Shown piece after piece: positions 1 through 8,287 of a stretch of DNA of 64,000 nt (within the stretch, counting starts at the first letter, position 1; every line of letters starts with the position of its first letter). The notes beneath the pieces were generated by a model that saw nothing but the letters and a program-made list of their open reading frames with translations, was not told the origin of the DNA and did no database searches. Source of the DNA: an uncultured Oscillospiraceae bacterium (lineage in GTDB: Bacteria > Bacillota > Clostridia > Oscillospirales > Oscillospiraceae). The DNA lies in contig CAPGBJ010000073.1 of assembly GCA_948616425.1 (NCBI GenBank), positions 49,621 through 113,620 of the forward strand, written 5' to 3'. A program made the translations under genes and the position numbers.

Positions 1-254
1 AGACGACAAAGGAGCAGTGGTTTCCCCAATGCGGCTTTCTCACAGTGGATATGCGGGTGGAACAGGGCGTCATCCGAGAGGTACAGCTGCTGGGCGATTT
101 TTTTGGCAATGGAGGCGTAGAAGAACTGGCCGAGGTGCTGGTGGGCTGCCGGGTGGACTATGACCAGGTCCTGTCCAGACTGCGGACCCTTCCCGTGTCC
201 TGGTATATCAAAAATATGGAGCCGGAGGGATTGGCCAGGCTGATTGTATCCTGA
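1..254 (+). CDS. Lipoate--protein ligase, C-terminal end (partial)
   Basis: Open reading frame (frame 3) enters from the left edge and ends in TGA at 252-254, leaving about 84 residues. The visible part contains the pattern RVEQGVIREVQLLGDFFG followed by an acidic helix, a conserved glycine-cysteine and a terminal helix. This matches the C-terminal accessory domain of LplA-type lipoate ligases, which attach lipoate to the E2 or GcvH proteins of 2-oxoacid dehydrogenase and glycine cleavage complexes in the cytoplasm. The catalytic domain is outside the window, so the full substrate range cannot be judged. The next gene starts 17 bases downstream on the same strand. Confidence 0.75.
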   Translation, partial: TTKEQWFPQCGFLTVDMRVEQGVIREVQLLGDFFGNGGVEELAEVLVGCRVDYDQVLSRLRTLPVSWYIKNMEPEGLARLIVS

Positions 255-271
255 GAATAGAGGGGGCATAT

Positions 272-2143
272 ATGAACAAAATTGCGGTACTTTGGCCCAA
301 TCGTCTTCTTCATCCGGAACAGGTTGATATTCCGGGGGTGCGGGTCTATGAGGGGATGGGCGCGCTCAATACCCCCGAGACCGCGGCCGGCCTGAAGGAC
401 GGAGGGTTTCATGCGGTGATCTGTACCGGAGGAATTGAGACGGTGGTCAGACAGGCCACCGATCTGCCCATATATGTGGTCACCTCCGGATATATTGACG
501 TGCTGGAATCTCTGCACCAGTTGGAGAATGCGTATGGAATCAGAGACAGAAGGGTGGCGCTGCTGCTCCATGAGAATAACCCCATACAGCTGTCCCGCCT
601 CGCCCCCTTTGTCCAAAATCGGGTGACAAAATTTGTTTTTTCTGACCGGGCGGGGATTATACAGGCACAGCGGCGGATTGCGGAACAGAACTTTGACGCC
701 ATTGTCACCGGTCCCACCGGTCTCACCCTGAGCCGGGAGCGCGGCCTGGAAATTCCGGCCTATCCCCTGCTGTACAGCGAGGAGTCTCTGCTGGAGGCGG
801 TGGCCCAGATCAACCGCATTCTGGATGCCGGCCGGCAGGAGCTTTTGCGGGCCAAGCAGGCCCAGGCCGCCATTGATGCCGCCCCCTACGCCATTTTGGC
901 CACCGACGCAGGGGGGGTGATCAACCTGTGTAGCCGCAGAGTGGGTGATATTCTCTCCAGCACACAGGAGAGGATTCTAAATCACTCGATCGGCGAGGTG
1001 CTGGGAGACCCCTCCTGGCAGCAGGTCTATACCCGGGGAGTCACCCAGCGGGAGGTACTGGTTCGGCTGGGGGAGACCGACTACTTTTCCACCCGAATGC
1101 CCATCATTCAGAAGGGGCAGATCATAGGTTCGGTGGGCACGTTGCAGGAGGTGGAACAGATCCAGGCTATGGAGCACAAACTGCGCTCCCTCCGGGCCAG
1201 GGGGCTGACCGCCCAGTATCGCTTTGAGGATATCATCTTTCACAGTGATCGGATGGGGCGGGTGCTTCAGCAGGCCAGGGTGTACGCCGCCGCTGACCTC
1301 ACAGTTCTGATTGAGGGGGAGACAGGGACGGGTAAGGAGATGGTGGCGCAGTCCATCCACAACGAGAGCCCGCGCCGGAGCGGACCCTTTGTGGCCATCA
1401 ACTGTGCGGCCCTGGCGGAGTCGCTGTTAGAGAGCGAGCTGATGGGCTATGAGGAGGGGGCGTTTACTGGGGCGAAGAAGGGCGGAAAACTGGGCCTGTT
1501 TGAACTGGCGCACAACGGGACTCTTTTTTTAGACGAGGTAAACCAACTCTCCCCCGCCCTCCAGAGCAAGCTGCTCCGGGTGATTCAGGAACGGACCGTC
1601 ATTCGAGTGGGAGGCACCCGGATGATCCCGGTCAATGTGCGGATTATTGCAGCCTCCAACGAGAGTTTAAAAAAGAAGGTGCAGGCTGGTCTGTTCCGCA
1701 GCGATCTGTATTACCGGATCAACATTCTGCCCCTCCAGCTGCCTGCCCTGCGGGAGCGGCAGGAGGACCTTCTATCCCTGATTGAGTGCTTCGCCAGGCG
1801 GAAAGGGGCAGACGAGCTGTGTATTCAAATTCTGTATGAGAACGCGGCGCGGTACAGCTGGCCGGGGAATATCCGGGAGTTGGAGAACTACGTGTGGCGC
1901 AGCGTGGTGCTCTATGAGCAGGGCATTTGCCCCGCGTGTCCCGGGGAGGAGGATGCTCCGCCTGAAGAGACAGATCAGGCCCTGCCCGAGGAGGGGGGAG
2001 GGATTCGGGTCCCCCTGGGGACGCTGGCAGAGATGGAAAAGGAACTGGTGGCCCAGGTGGTCCAAAGGATGGGCGGGAACCGGGCGAAAGCGGCGAGATT
2101 TCTTGGAATTACGCGCAACACGGTGAGCAGCAAGCTGCGGTGA
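272..2143 (+). CDS. Sigma-54-dependent activator with PrpR N-terminal sensor domain
   Basis: 623-residue enhancer-binding regulator. Residues about 1-175 match the PrpR_N sensor domain, which in PrpR senses 2-methylcitrate and is used more widely for small carboxylates. A PAS region follows at about 195-300. The AAA+ motor is about 315-540 with Walker A GETGTGKE (about 349), the sigma-54 contact loop GAFTGA (about 396) and Walker B GTLFLDE (about 416). A Fis-type helix-turn-helix ends the protein (NRAKAARFLGITRNTVSSKL). It needs RpoN, which is encoded at about 41.8 kb. It sits upstream of the transketolase/TAXI-TRAP cluster and is the likely regulator of one of the neighbouring catabolic operons, although no clear -24/-12 promoter was found nearby. 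Confidence 0.9.
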   Translation: MNKIAVLWPNRLLHPEQVDIPGVRVYEGMGALNTPETAAGLKDGGFHAVICTGGIETVVRQATDLPIYVVTSGYIDVLESLHQLENAYGIRDRRVALLLHENNPIQLSRLAPFVQNRVTKFVFSDRAGIIQAQRRIAEQNFDAIVTGPTGLTLSRERGLEIPAYPLLYSEESLLEAVAQINRILDAGRQELLRAKQAQAAIDAAPYAILATDAGGVINLCSRRVGDILSSTQERILNHSIGEVLGDPSWQQVYTRGVTQREVLVRLGETDYFSTRMPIIQKGQIIGSVGTLQEVEQIQAMEHKLRSLRARGLTAQYRFEDIIFHSDRMGRVLQQARVYAAADLTVLIEGETGTGKEMVAQSIHNESPRRSGPFVAINCAALAESLLESELMGYEEGAFTGAKKGGKLGLFELAHNGTLFLDEVNQLSPALQSKLLRVIQERTVIRVGGTRMIPVNVRIIAASNESLKKKVQAGLFRSDLYYRINILPLQLPALRERQEDLLSLIECFARRKGADELCIQILYENAARYSWPGNIRELENYVWRSVVLYEQGICPACPGEEDAPPEETDQALPEEGGGIRVPLGTLAEMEKELVAQVVQRMGGNRAKAARFLGITRNTVSSKLR

Positions 2144-2167
2144 CAAAGTCTGCTTGGGCAAAAGACG

Positions 2168-2210
2168 CCGGCGTCCCCCGACATAAGGTGTTGGGGAACG
2201 CCGGAATTTT
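2168..2210 (+). terminator. Hairpin terminator after the sigma-54 activator
   Basis: GC-rich stem (CCGGCGTCCCC pairing with GGGGAACGCCGG, with a few internal mismatches) followed by AATTTTCT. It lies between the convergent activator and LysR genes and could serve both. Confidence 0.65.
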
Positions 2211-2237
2211 CTGGAAGGTGGGCCCGGGCGGAGGGGG

Positions 2238-3158
2238 TCAGAGCAGGGGGAGCAGAGTGCTGGAGTTGGTTTTCTGCTGACACCACTCCCGGAAAAAACG
2301 GATGGAAGTAGTGACCAAATTTGAGGGCTCAACATTGTTTAAATAGCCAAATACAATATTTTTTCGGATGGGATTTTTCAAACGTACCTGGGTCACCCCG
2401 TCAATGCCGTAGGAGGGGATTTCCTCAGCGGGCAGGAAGGCGATTCCCAGCCCGGCCCGCACCAGGTGGAGCGTCAGGGTGGAATTGCGGTTTCGGCAGA
2501 TGATGTTGGGGACAAAGCCCGCCTCCTGGCAGGCGGCCATACAGGTGTCGCACATGCTCTGGTTTTCGTGGTGGAAAATAAAACGCTCCTCCCTGGCCTG
2601 GGCCAGGTCGATCATGCCGTATTTGGCGAAGGGGTGCCGGCTGCTGACAATCAGGTGATACTCGTCCTGGCCCACCGTCTCAAAATTGATGTCGGGGTAT
2701 TGGTCCACATTTGGGATGGCGCAGAAGACCAGGTCGATGGTCTTGGCCCGGAGGGCGCTGACCAGCTCATAACTGCCGCCGTGGATAATATTGAGCTGTA
2801 GATTTGGGTGGATGGCGAAGAAGATGGTAATCATATTGCTGAAGTCGATGGAGCCCAAAGAGGTGATAGCCCCCAGACTGAGCGTCCCTTTGAGCAGTCC
2901 GCTGTAGCCCATCATGGACTGTTCCAACTTCTCCAGTTCCTGAATGATGATGGAGGCCCGCTGGACAAATTCGGCGCCGGCCTCGGTCAGGGCTACAGAG
3001 CGGGTGTTGCGAGAAAACAGCTTGATGTGCAGTTCCTTTTCCAGCTTGGAGATCTGCTGGGAGAGGGTGGACTGACCCACATAGCATTTCTCGGCGGCCA
3101 GGGAGAAGCTGTGGGTGTATGCCACAGCCAGCGCGTATTTAAGCTGGTGAATTTCCAT
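2238..3158 (-). CDS. LysR-family transcriptional regulator
   Basis: 306 residues from the ATG at 3158, chosen because AAGGAG lies 9 bases upstream; the frame stays open further upstream but lacks a comparable site. The first about 60 residues form the LysR winged helix (MEIHQLKYALAVA, then the CYVGQSTLSQQISKLEKEL recognition helix). The rest matches the two-lobed inducer-binding domain (region about 90-295). It is divergent from the transketolase genes with a 260-base gap, the usual arrangement for a LysR regulator and its target operon. The inducer is not predictable from sequence; the transported TAXI-TRAP substrate or a pathway intermediate is a reasonable guess. Confidence 0.88.
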   Translation of the reverse strand: MEIHQLKYALAVAYTHSFSLAAEKCYVGQSTLSQQISKLEKELHIKLFSRNTRSVALTEAGAEFVQRASIIIQELEKLEQSMMGYSGLLKGTLSLGAITSLGSIDFSNMITIFFAIHPNLQLNIIHGGSYELVSALRAKTIDLVFCAIPNVDQYPDINFETVGQDEYHLIVSSRHPFAKYGMIDLAQAREERFIFHHENQSMCDTCMAACQEAGFVPNIICRNRNSTLTLHLVRAGLGIAFLPAEEIPSYGIDGVTQVRLKNPIRKNIVFGYLNNVEPSNLVTTSIRFFREWCQQKTNSSTLLPLL

Positions 3159-3430
3159 AATGTTCGTCTCCTTTTTCCGGCTGTGATGTGAGGGCAGGAC
3201 TGTGGCTCCTTCTTGCGTAACCACCCCTGACGGCTGGCGCAGGGGGGCGGCCGCTGGCAATAGGATGCCCCTGCGGCCTGCCGGTCTTTCAACTGGCTCT
3301 GGGCTTTGTCGTATTTATTGGCGCGGACAATATGACCTAATGACAATTCAGATTGCGGCGCTGTCTCCAAATCAGTTAAGATAAGTATATCATACAGGCC
3401 ACCGTATACGCTGAAAAGGAGATGGTTGTT

Positions 3431-4273
3431 TTGAATCGCAACTACTTTACCGGTCAGGACGTCAGGCGTCTGGAGGAGAAGACGTTGGACATCCGGCATG
3501 ATGTGCTCAACATGATCTATCGTGCCAAGGCCGGCCACCCGGGCGGGTCCCTGTCCGCGGCAGAGATCGTAACCGCGCTGTATTTTCATGTGATGAATAT
3601 CGACCCCAATCGCCCGGACGATCCGGACCGGGACCGCTTTGTGCTCTCCAAGGGCCATGCCTGTCCGGTGCTCTACTCCGCGCTGGCGGAGCGCGGCTTC
3701 TTCGACAAAAAGGAGTTGGATACCCTGCGGCAGTACCACTCCATACTCCAGGGGCACCCGGATATGAACAAGGTGCCCGGTCTGGACATGACGACGGGCT
3801 CTCTGGGCAACGGGCTGTCCGTGGCCGTGGGCATGGCGCTGTCCGGCCGGATGAAGGGCCAGGACTACATGACCTATGTCCTGCTGGGAGATGGCGAGTG
3901 CCAGGAGGGGATGGTCTGGGAGGCGGCCATGGCGGCCAGCCACCACCGGCTGAAAAATTTGATTGCCATTGTGGACTGTAACGGCGTGCAGATCAACGGC
4001 TGGGTCAATGACATCCTGCGGGTTGAGCCCTTTGCCGATAAGTGGCGCGCCTTTGGCTGGGCTGTGATTGAAATTGACGGCCATGATATGCGCCAGGTGC
4101 TCACCGCCCTCCACGATGCCCGAACCATGCGCTGCCCCACTGTCATTCTGGCCAGAACTGTCAAGGGGAAGGGGGTCTCCTTTATGGAGGACAACTCGGC
4201 CTGGCATGGAGCGGCCCCCAATGCTGAGCAGCTGGCCCAGGCGATGAGAGAAATTGAGGAAGGAGCGGACTGA
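3431..4273 (+). CDS. Transketolase, N-terminal (TPP-binding) subunit
   Basis: About 280 residues. Contains the thiamine diphosphate motif GDGECQEGMVWEAAM followed by the distal CNGVQINGW, plus SKGHACPVLYSALAERG and TGSLGNGLSVAVGMA, all typical of the N-terminal half of split transketolases. The TTG at 3431 is preferred as start because the ribosome site AAAAGGAG ends at 3421, directly against the alternative ATG at 3422, which leaves no spacing. It ends one base before the C-terminal subunit gene, so the two halves should form one heteromeric TPP enzyme transferring two-carbon ketol units. A housekeeping role is possible, but the neighbours (a HIBADH-like enzyme, LysR, TRAP transporter) point to a dedicated catabolic ketolase. 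Confidence 0.92.
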   Translation: MNRNYFTGQDVRRLEEKTLDIRHDVLNMIYRAKAGHPGGSLSAAEIVTALYFHVMNIDPNRPDDPDRDRFVLSKGHACPVLYSALAERGFFDKKELDTLRQYHSILQGHPDMNKVPGLDMTTGSLGNGLSVAVGMALSGRMKGQDYMTYVLLGDGECQEGMVWEAAMAASHHRLKNLIAIVDCNGVQINGWVNDILRVEPFADKWRAFGWAVIEIDGHDMRQVLTALHDARTMRCPTVILARTVKGKGVSFMEDNSAWHGAAPNAEQLAQAMREIEEGAD

Positions 4274-4274
4274 G

Positions 4275-5216
4275 ATGGCACTGATGGCGACAAGAATGGC
4301 GTTTGGCCATGAGCTGATTGAAATTGCAAAGACCCGGGAGGACTTTGTGGTCTGCAATGCAGATACGAAGACCTGTGGATTGGAAAAATTCGGGACCTAT
4401 TTTCCAGAGCGAGAGTTTAGCTTCGGCATTGCGGAACAAAATCTGGTGGGCGGCTCTGCCGGCCTGGCCAGCTGTGGAAACAAGGTGTTTTTGGCCACCT
4501 TCGCGGTGTTTGCCAGCATGAGGGCCTGCGAGCAGGTGCGGACCTTTATCTGCTATCCGAATCTGAATGTGACCATCATCGGCACACATGCGGGCCTTCA
4601 GGTTGGGGGCGACGGCGCTACCCACGCCGCGATTGAGGATGTCAGCATTATGCGGGCCTTCCCCAATATGACGGTGATTCAGCCCTCTGACGCGGTGTCA
4701 GCCAGAGCGGCCGCCCACGCCGCCGTGGACTTTAAGGGGCCGCTCTATATCCGCCTGCACCGCAACCCGGTGGCGGACATCCATAACCCTGACACCTACC
4801 AGTTTGAGATTGGAAAGTCCTATCCCATCTTGGACTATGGGAAGGATCTGACGATGTTTGTCTCCGGCATTCTGCTGAAGAAGGCGATGGACGCCGCGGA
4901 ACTTCTGCGGGAGCGGGGCGTGGGCGTCCGAGTGGTGGATATGCCCACCATTAAGCCCCTGGACAGGGCGGCAGTGCTTCAGGCTGCCGGGGAGACTGGC
5001 GCCATTATGACCATTGAGGACCACACCATTTATGGGGGATTGGGTTCCGCTGTGGCCGAGGTGGTGTGCCAGGAATGTCCCGTCCCCATGGCGATTGTGG
5101 GGATTCAAGACCGCTTTGGCGAGTCCGGCGACCCAGAGTTGTTGTATCGGGATAACGGGATGGATGTAGACAGTATTGTGTCCAAGGCCATGGCCTTGGC
5201 AGCCAGAAAGCACTGA
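4275..5216 (+). CDS. Transketolase, C-terminal (pyrimidine-binding) subunit
   Basis: 313 residues from ATG 4275; AAGGAG lies 9 bases upstream inside the end of the previous gene. The PYR domain carries the activating glutamate in FGIAEQNLVGGSAGLA, and the downstream transketolase C-terminal domain is visible around DLTMFVSGILLKKAMDAAELL and MTIEDHTIYGGLGSAVAEV. Split transketolases of this kind include paralogues recruited to dedicated pathways, such as the apulose-4-phosphate and sulfofructose transketolases. No sugar kinase lies in this operon, so the substrate may be unphosphorylated or arrive from elsewhere. Operon partner of the preceding and following genes. Confidence 0.92.
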   Translation: MALMATRMAFGHELIEIAKTREDFVVCNADTKTCGLEKFGTYFPEREFSFGIAEQNLVGGSAGLASCGNKVFLATFAVFASMRACEQVRTFICYPNLNVTIIGTHAGLQVGGDGATHAAIEDVSIMRAFPNMTVIQPSDAVSARAAAHAAVDFKGPLYIRLHRNPVADIHNPDTYQFEIGKSYPILDYGKDLTMFVSGILLKKAMDAAELLRERGVGVRVVDMPTIKPLDRAAVLQAAGETGAIMTIEDHTIYGGLGSAVAEVVCQECPVPMAIVGIQDRFGESGDPELLYRDNGMDVDSIVSKAMALAARKH

Positions 5217-5230
5217 AGGAGGGCAGGACG

Positions 5231-6106
5231 ATGACGGTTGGAATGATTGGTCTGGGCGCAATGGGACACAGCATTGCCCAGAATATCCTGAGCCATGGCC
5301 ATTCCATGGTGCTGTATGACCTGCGCCAGGAGGCGGTGAAGGACTTGCTGGGCCCCCAGGCCAGCGCCGCGTCCAGCCCCCAGGAGCTGGCCCAAAAGGT
5401 GGATACAGTGCTTGTCATCGTCAATACCTTTGCCCAGTGCCGCGATGTAGTGGAGGCGCTGCTGGAGACCATGGACCGGGGTGTCATCGTCAACATGAGC
5501 ACCATTGCCATGGATGAGGCCAAGGTCCTGGGAGAACTGGCCGGAAGAAAGGGCGTTGACATGATGGACTGTCCGGTAAGCGGCGGAACAGCGGGCGCGA
5601 AGGCGGGAACGCTGACGGTGATGGCAGCGGGGGAGGACCGGCTCTTCCAGAGCTGCCGCCCCCTGTTTGCCAGCTTCGCTTCCAACATTGTCCATGTGGG
5701 TCAGGAGATTGGACAGGGGCAGGCCGTTAAGGCCATTAATCAGCTGCTGGTGGGCGTTCATATGTGCGCGACAGCGGAGGCCTTCACACTGGCCCGGAAG
5801 TGCGGTCTGGATCTGCAGCTAGTTTATGATACCATCCGGGCCAGCGCCGGCAGCTCCCGGATCTTTGAAAATCGGGGACAGTTTCTGATTGACCGGGACT
5901 TCTCCACCCGCAGTACCTTGCAGATTCAGTTGAAGGACACGGATATCGCCTGCCGGACAGCCAATCAGGTGGGGGCCCCCGCCTGGCTGTGCACAACGGC
6001 CAGAGAGCTGTTTAAGCTGTCGGTGGCCAAATTTCCGCCCACTGACGACTCAATTGAGGTGGTTCGGCTCTACGAGGAGCTGTGTGGACTGGCGGATCAG
6101 GACTAA
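5231..6106 (+). CDS. 3-hydroxyisobutyrate dehydrogenase family NAD(P)-dependent oxidoreductase
   Basis: 291 residues. N-terminal Rossmann motif GLGAMG at residues 7-12, the substrate-binding signature DCPVSGGTAGAKAGTLTVM near 115-133, and the catalytic lysine K167 in GQAVKAINQLL, followed by the all-helical C-terminal domain. The family includes 3-hydroxyisobutyrate dehydrogenase, tartronate semialdehyde reductase (GarR), L-threonate dehydrogenase and sulfolactaldehyde reductase (YihU), so the exact beta-hydroxyacid is not fixed by sequence. It starts 14 bases after the transketolase subunit gene with AAGGAGGGC upstream. It probably reduces an aldehyde released by, or oxidises a hydroxyacid feeding into, the transketolase reaction. 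Confidence 0.88.
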   Translation: MTVGMIGLGAMGHSIAQNILSHGHSMVLYDLRQEAVKDLLGPQASAASSPQELAQKVDTVLVIVNTFAQCRDVVEALLETMDRGVIVNMSTIAMDEAKVLGELAGRKGVDMMDCPVSGGTAGAKAGTLTVMAAGEDRLFQSCRPLFASFASNIVHVGQEIGQGQAVKAINQLLVGVHMCATAEAFTLARKCGLDLQLVYDTIRASAGSSRIFENRGQFLIDRDFSTRSTLQIQLKDTDIACRTANQVGAPAWLCTTARELFKLSVAKFPPTDDSIEVVRLYEELCGLADQD

Positions 6107-6139
6107 AGGGGCATCCCCCATTGTAAAAAGAATGACAGG

Positions 6140-6169
6140 AGAGCAGACAGAGTTGTCTGCTCTTTTTTT
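6140..6169 (+). terminator. Intrinsic terminator of the transketolase operon
   Basis: Perfect 10-bp stem AGAGCAGACA / TGTCTGCTCT, loop GAGT, followed by a run of T residues. Confidence 0.9.
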
Positions 6170-6217
6170 GACTCAATACAGCCTGAGGCCGCGCTGCCGT
6201 GCGCCTTTGAAGTACTG

Positions 6218-6258
6218 AGAAAAGGGCGGGCCGTCCCCCTTCTGAGGGGACGGCCGCC
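6218..6258 (-). terminator. Intrinsic terminator of the TAXI-TRAP operon
   Basis: GC-rich inverted repeat (GGCCGTCCCC / GGGGACGGCC core) followed on the minus strand by CCCTTTTCTC, just after the TRAP permease gene. Confidence 0.7.
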
Positions 6259-6272
6259 GCATCTGAGGAGAG

Positions 6273-8198
6273 CTAAGAATTCTTTGGGGGTTCGGAGTCA
6301 GAGGAGGCTTTCTTCCCGCTGATAACCAGATAGGCCACAATGACAAGAATGCACACAATACCCGCCATATCAGTTACCATACCGGGGTCTACCATGGCGA
6401 TGCCAGAGGCCACCAGGATGATTCGGACGGGCCAGTTCAAGTTCCGGGTCAGGTAGCCCATAAATCCGGCACCCAGGGCAAAGATGCCGAACAGAGAGGT
6501 AACGGTGGTTCGAGCAATCTCCGCAGTAGTTCCGATGAGAATCATACCTGGGTTAAAGATCAGAATGAAGGGGACCAGGAAGGCACCGATACTCAGGCGG
6601 ATGGAGATCCAGGCGGTCTTGAGCCAATTGGACTCCGCCATGGCCGAGGCGACAAAGACTGTGCCACAGACAGGGGGGGTCAGACCGGCAAAGATGGCGT
6701 AGTAGAACACGAAGAAGTGGGCGGCCAGAGGCTCAACATTGATTTGAATCAGAGCGGGAGCAATGACGGAACCGGCCAGAATATAAGCGGCTACCGTGGG
6801 CATGCCCATACCCAGAATCATGGTGGCGACCATGGCGCACAGGCCGGCCAGCAGCATACTGCTGCCGCCCAGGGCCACAATCACGTGGGTGAATTTGACC
6901 CCTACGCCGGTGGTGGAGATCAGGACAATGAGGATCTGGGAACAGGCGATCAGTGAGATGACGCTGAGCATGTCCTTTGTGGCGTCGGCCAGGCCCTTCA
7001 CCAGGTCAACGGCCCGCTTTTTAATATTTTTCAGGTCCATGACCAGGTAGAGGATCACCGCCGCCACGATGGAGTAGCTGGCGCAGTATACCGCGGTAAA
7101 TCCGTTGAAAAAGAGGAAAATCAGGGTGCCGATAGGCAGGAAGACGGGCAGGCACTTGGACAGCTTCAACACGTCCTTTGCCCGGGGCATCTCCTCCTTG
7201 GACAGGCCGCGGTAGCGATATCGTCTGGCGTAGCAGTCAATTCCCCAGATGACGCCGATATAGAACAGCAGCGAGGGGATGATAGCCGCCAGAGCGATGT
7301 CCTGGTAAGACATGCCCAGCATATCGGCCATGATGAAGGCGCCGGCGCCCATGATGGGGGGCATGATCTGACCGCCAGAGGAGGCACTGGCCTCAGAGGC
7401 GCCGGCAAAGTCGTTGCTGTAACCCATCCGCTTCATCATGGGGATGGTGAACGCGCCGGTGGTGGCCACGTTTGCCGCAGAACTGCCGGAAATCATGCCG
7501 AACAGGCCGCTGGCCACAGAGGCCATTTTAGCCGCGCCGCCGGCGGAGTTGCCCGCAACCAGACTGGCCAGGTTAATGAAAGTGTCGCCTCCGCCAGTGG
7601 AGAAGAGAATGGCGCCGAAAATAACAAAGGTGGCGATGATGGTGGCGGAAATGCCGGTCACACTGCCCAGAATGCCCCGGTCGCTGTAGCAGATGATTTC
7701 CATGACGCGCTCCAGCTTGAAGCCGGGATGGCCGAAGGTGCCGGGGATATATTTGCCGAGCAGGGCATAGGCCAGGCCAATCAAACTGAGGATGGGGACG
7801 GCGATGCCGATGGTACGCCGGGCTGCCTCCATGACGCAGAGCATAAACAGAATACCCAGCACAAACAGAGGCGTAGTCATCTTGAAGGTGGGCATCAGAA
7901 TATTTTTGCCCGCGCTGACATAGTAGAACATTGTGACCGACAGGATTGCGACCATGGCAACATCAATGATCTTGTTGAGTTTGGTAGACTTTTTGCTGTT
8001 CAGATCCAACAGGGCCCAGATGATAATGCCGCCGCAGACGTGTACGCCGCGCTGTACAGTACTGACAAAGGGACCCTTAAACGCGGTATAGAGAAAAAAA
8101 CAGGCGTAGACCACACACAGTACGAAGATCACTTTTTCAAACAGACTTTTCTGCTGGGGAGCTGTGGTCTCAGCTGTGAGATTGGCTTCGTTGGACAT
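6273..8198 (-). CDS. TRAP transporter fused permease (4TM/12TM, TAXI type)
   Basis: 641 residues from ATG 8198 (AAGAAAGGGG 7 bases upstream; a TTG two codons earlier is less likely). Very hydrophobic, with an N-terminal DctQ-like small subunit of about four segments fused to a DctM-like large subunit. Typical DctM stretches are visible: GNSAGGAAKMASVASGLFG, PMMKRMGYSNDFAGASEA, SSGGQIMPPIMGAGAFIMAD and GMGMPTVAAYIL. Such fused permeases work with TAXI-family binding proteins in secondary, ion-driven uptake of carboxylates and similar organic anions. The binding protein is the gene immediately upstream. Convergent with the transketolase operon, so it probably imports that pathway's substrate. 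Confidence 0.93.
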   Translation of the reverse strand: MSNEANLTAETTAPQQKSLFEKVIFVLCVVYACFFLYTAFKGPFVSTVQRGVHVCGGIIIWALLDLNSKKSTKLNKIIDVAMVAILSVTMFYYVSAGKNILMPTFKMTTPLFVLGILFMLCVMEAARRTIGIAVPILSLIGLAYALLGKYIPGTFGHPGFKLERVMEIICYSDRGILGSVTGISATIIATFVIFGAILFSTGGGDTFINLASLVAGNSAGGAAKMASVASGLFGMISGSSAANVATTGAFTIPMMKRMGYSNDFAGASEASASSGGQIMPPIMGAGAFIMADMLGMSYQDIALAAIIPSLLFYIGVIWGIDCYARRYRYRGLSKEEMPRAKDVLKLSKCLPVFLPIGTLIFLFFNGFTAVYCASYSIVAAVILYLVMDLKNIKKRAVDLVKGLADATKDMLSVISLIACSQILIVLISTTGVGVKFTHVIVALGGSSMLLAGLCAMVATMILGMGMPTVAAYILAGSVIAPALIQINVEPLAAHFFVFYYAIFAGLTPPVCGTVFVASAMAESNWLKTAWISIRLSIGAFLVPFILIFNPGMILIGTTAEIARTTVTSLFGIFALGAGFMGYLTRNLNWPVRIILVASGIAMVDPGMVTDMAGIVCILVIVAYLVISGKKASSDSEPPKNS

Positions 8199-8220
8199 AG
8201 GCAAACCCCTTTCTTAAAGG

Positions 8221-8252
8221 CTCCGGATACCCCTGGGGAGGGGTATCCGGAG
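8221..8252 (-). other. Intercistronic hairpin between TAXI binding protein and permease
   Basis: Perfect 14-bp stem CTCCGGATACCCCT / AGGGGTATCCGGAG without a following T-run, located between the binding-protein stop and the permease start. Such hairpins often stabilise the upstream message so that more binding protein than permease is made. Confidence 0.6.
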
Positions 8253-8287
8253 TGTGGATGACTTCAATCGTGTGGGCTGGACGGAGA

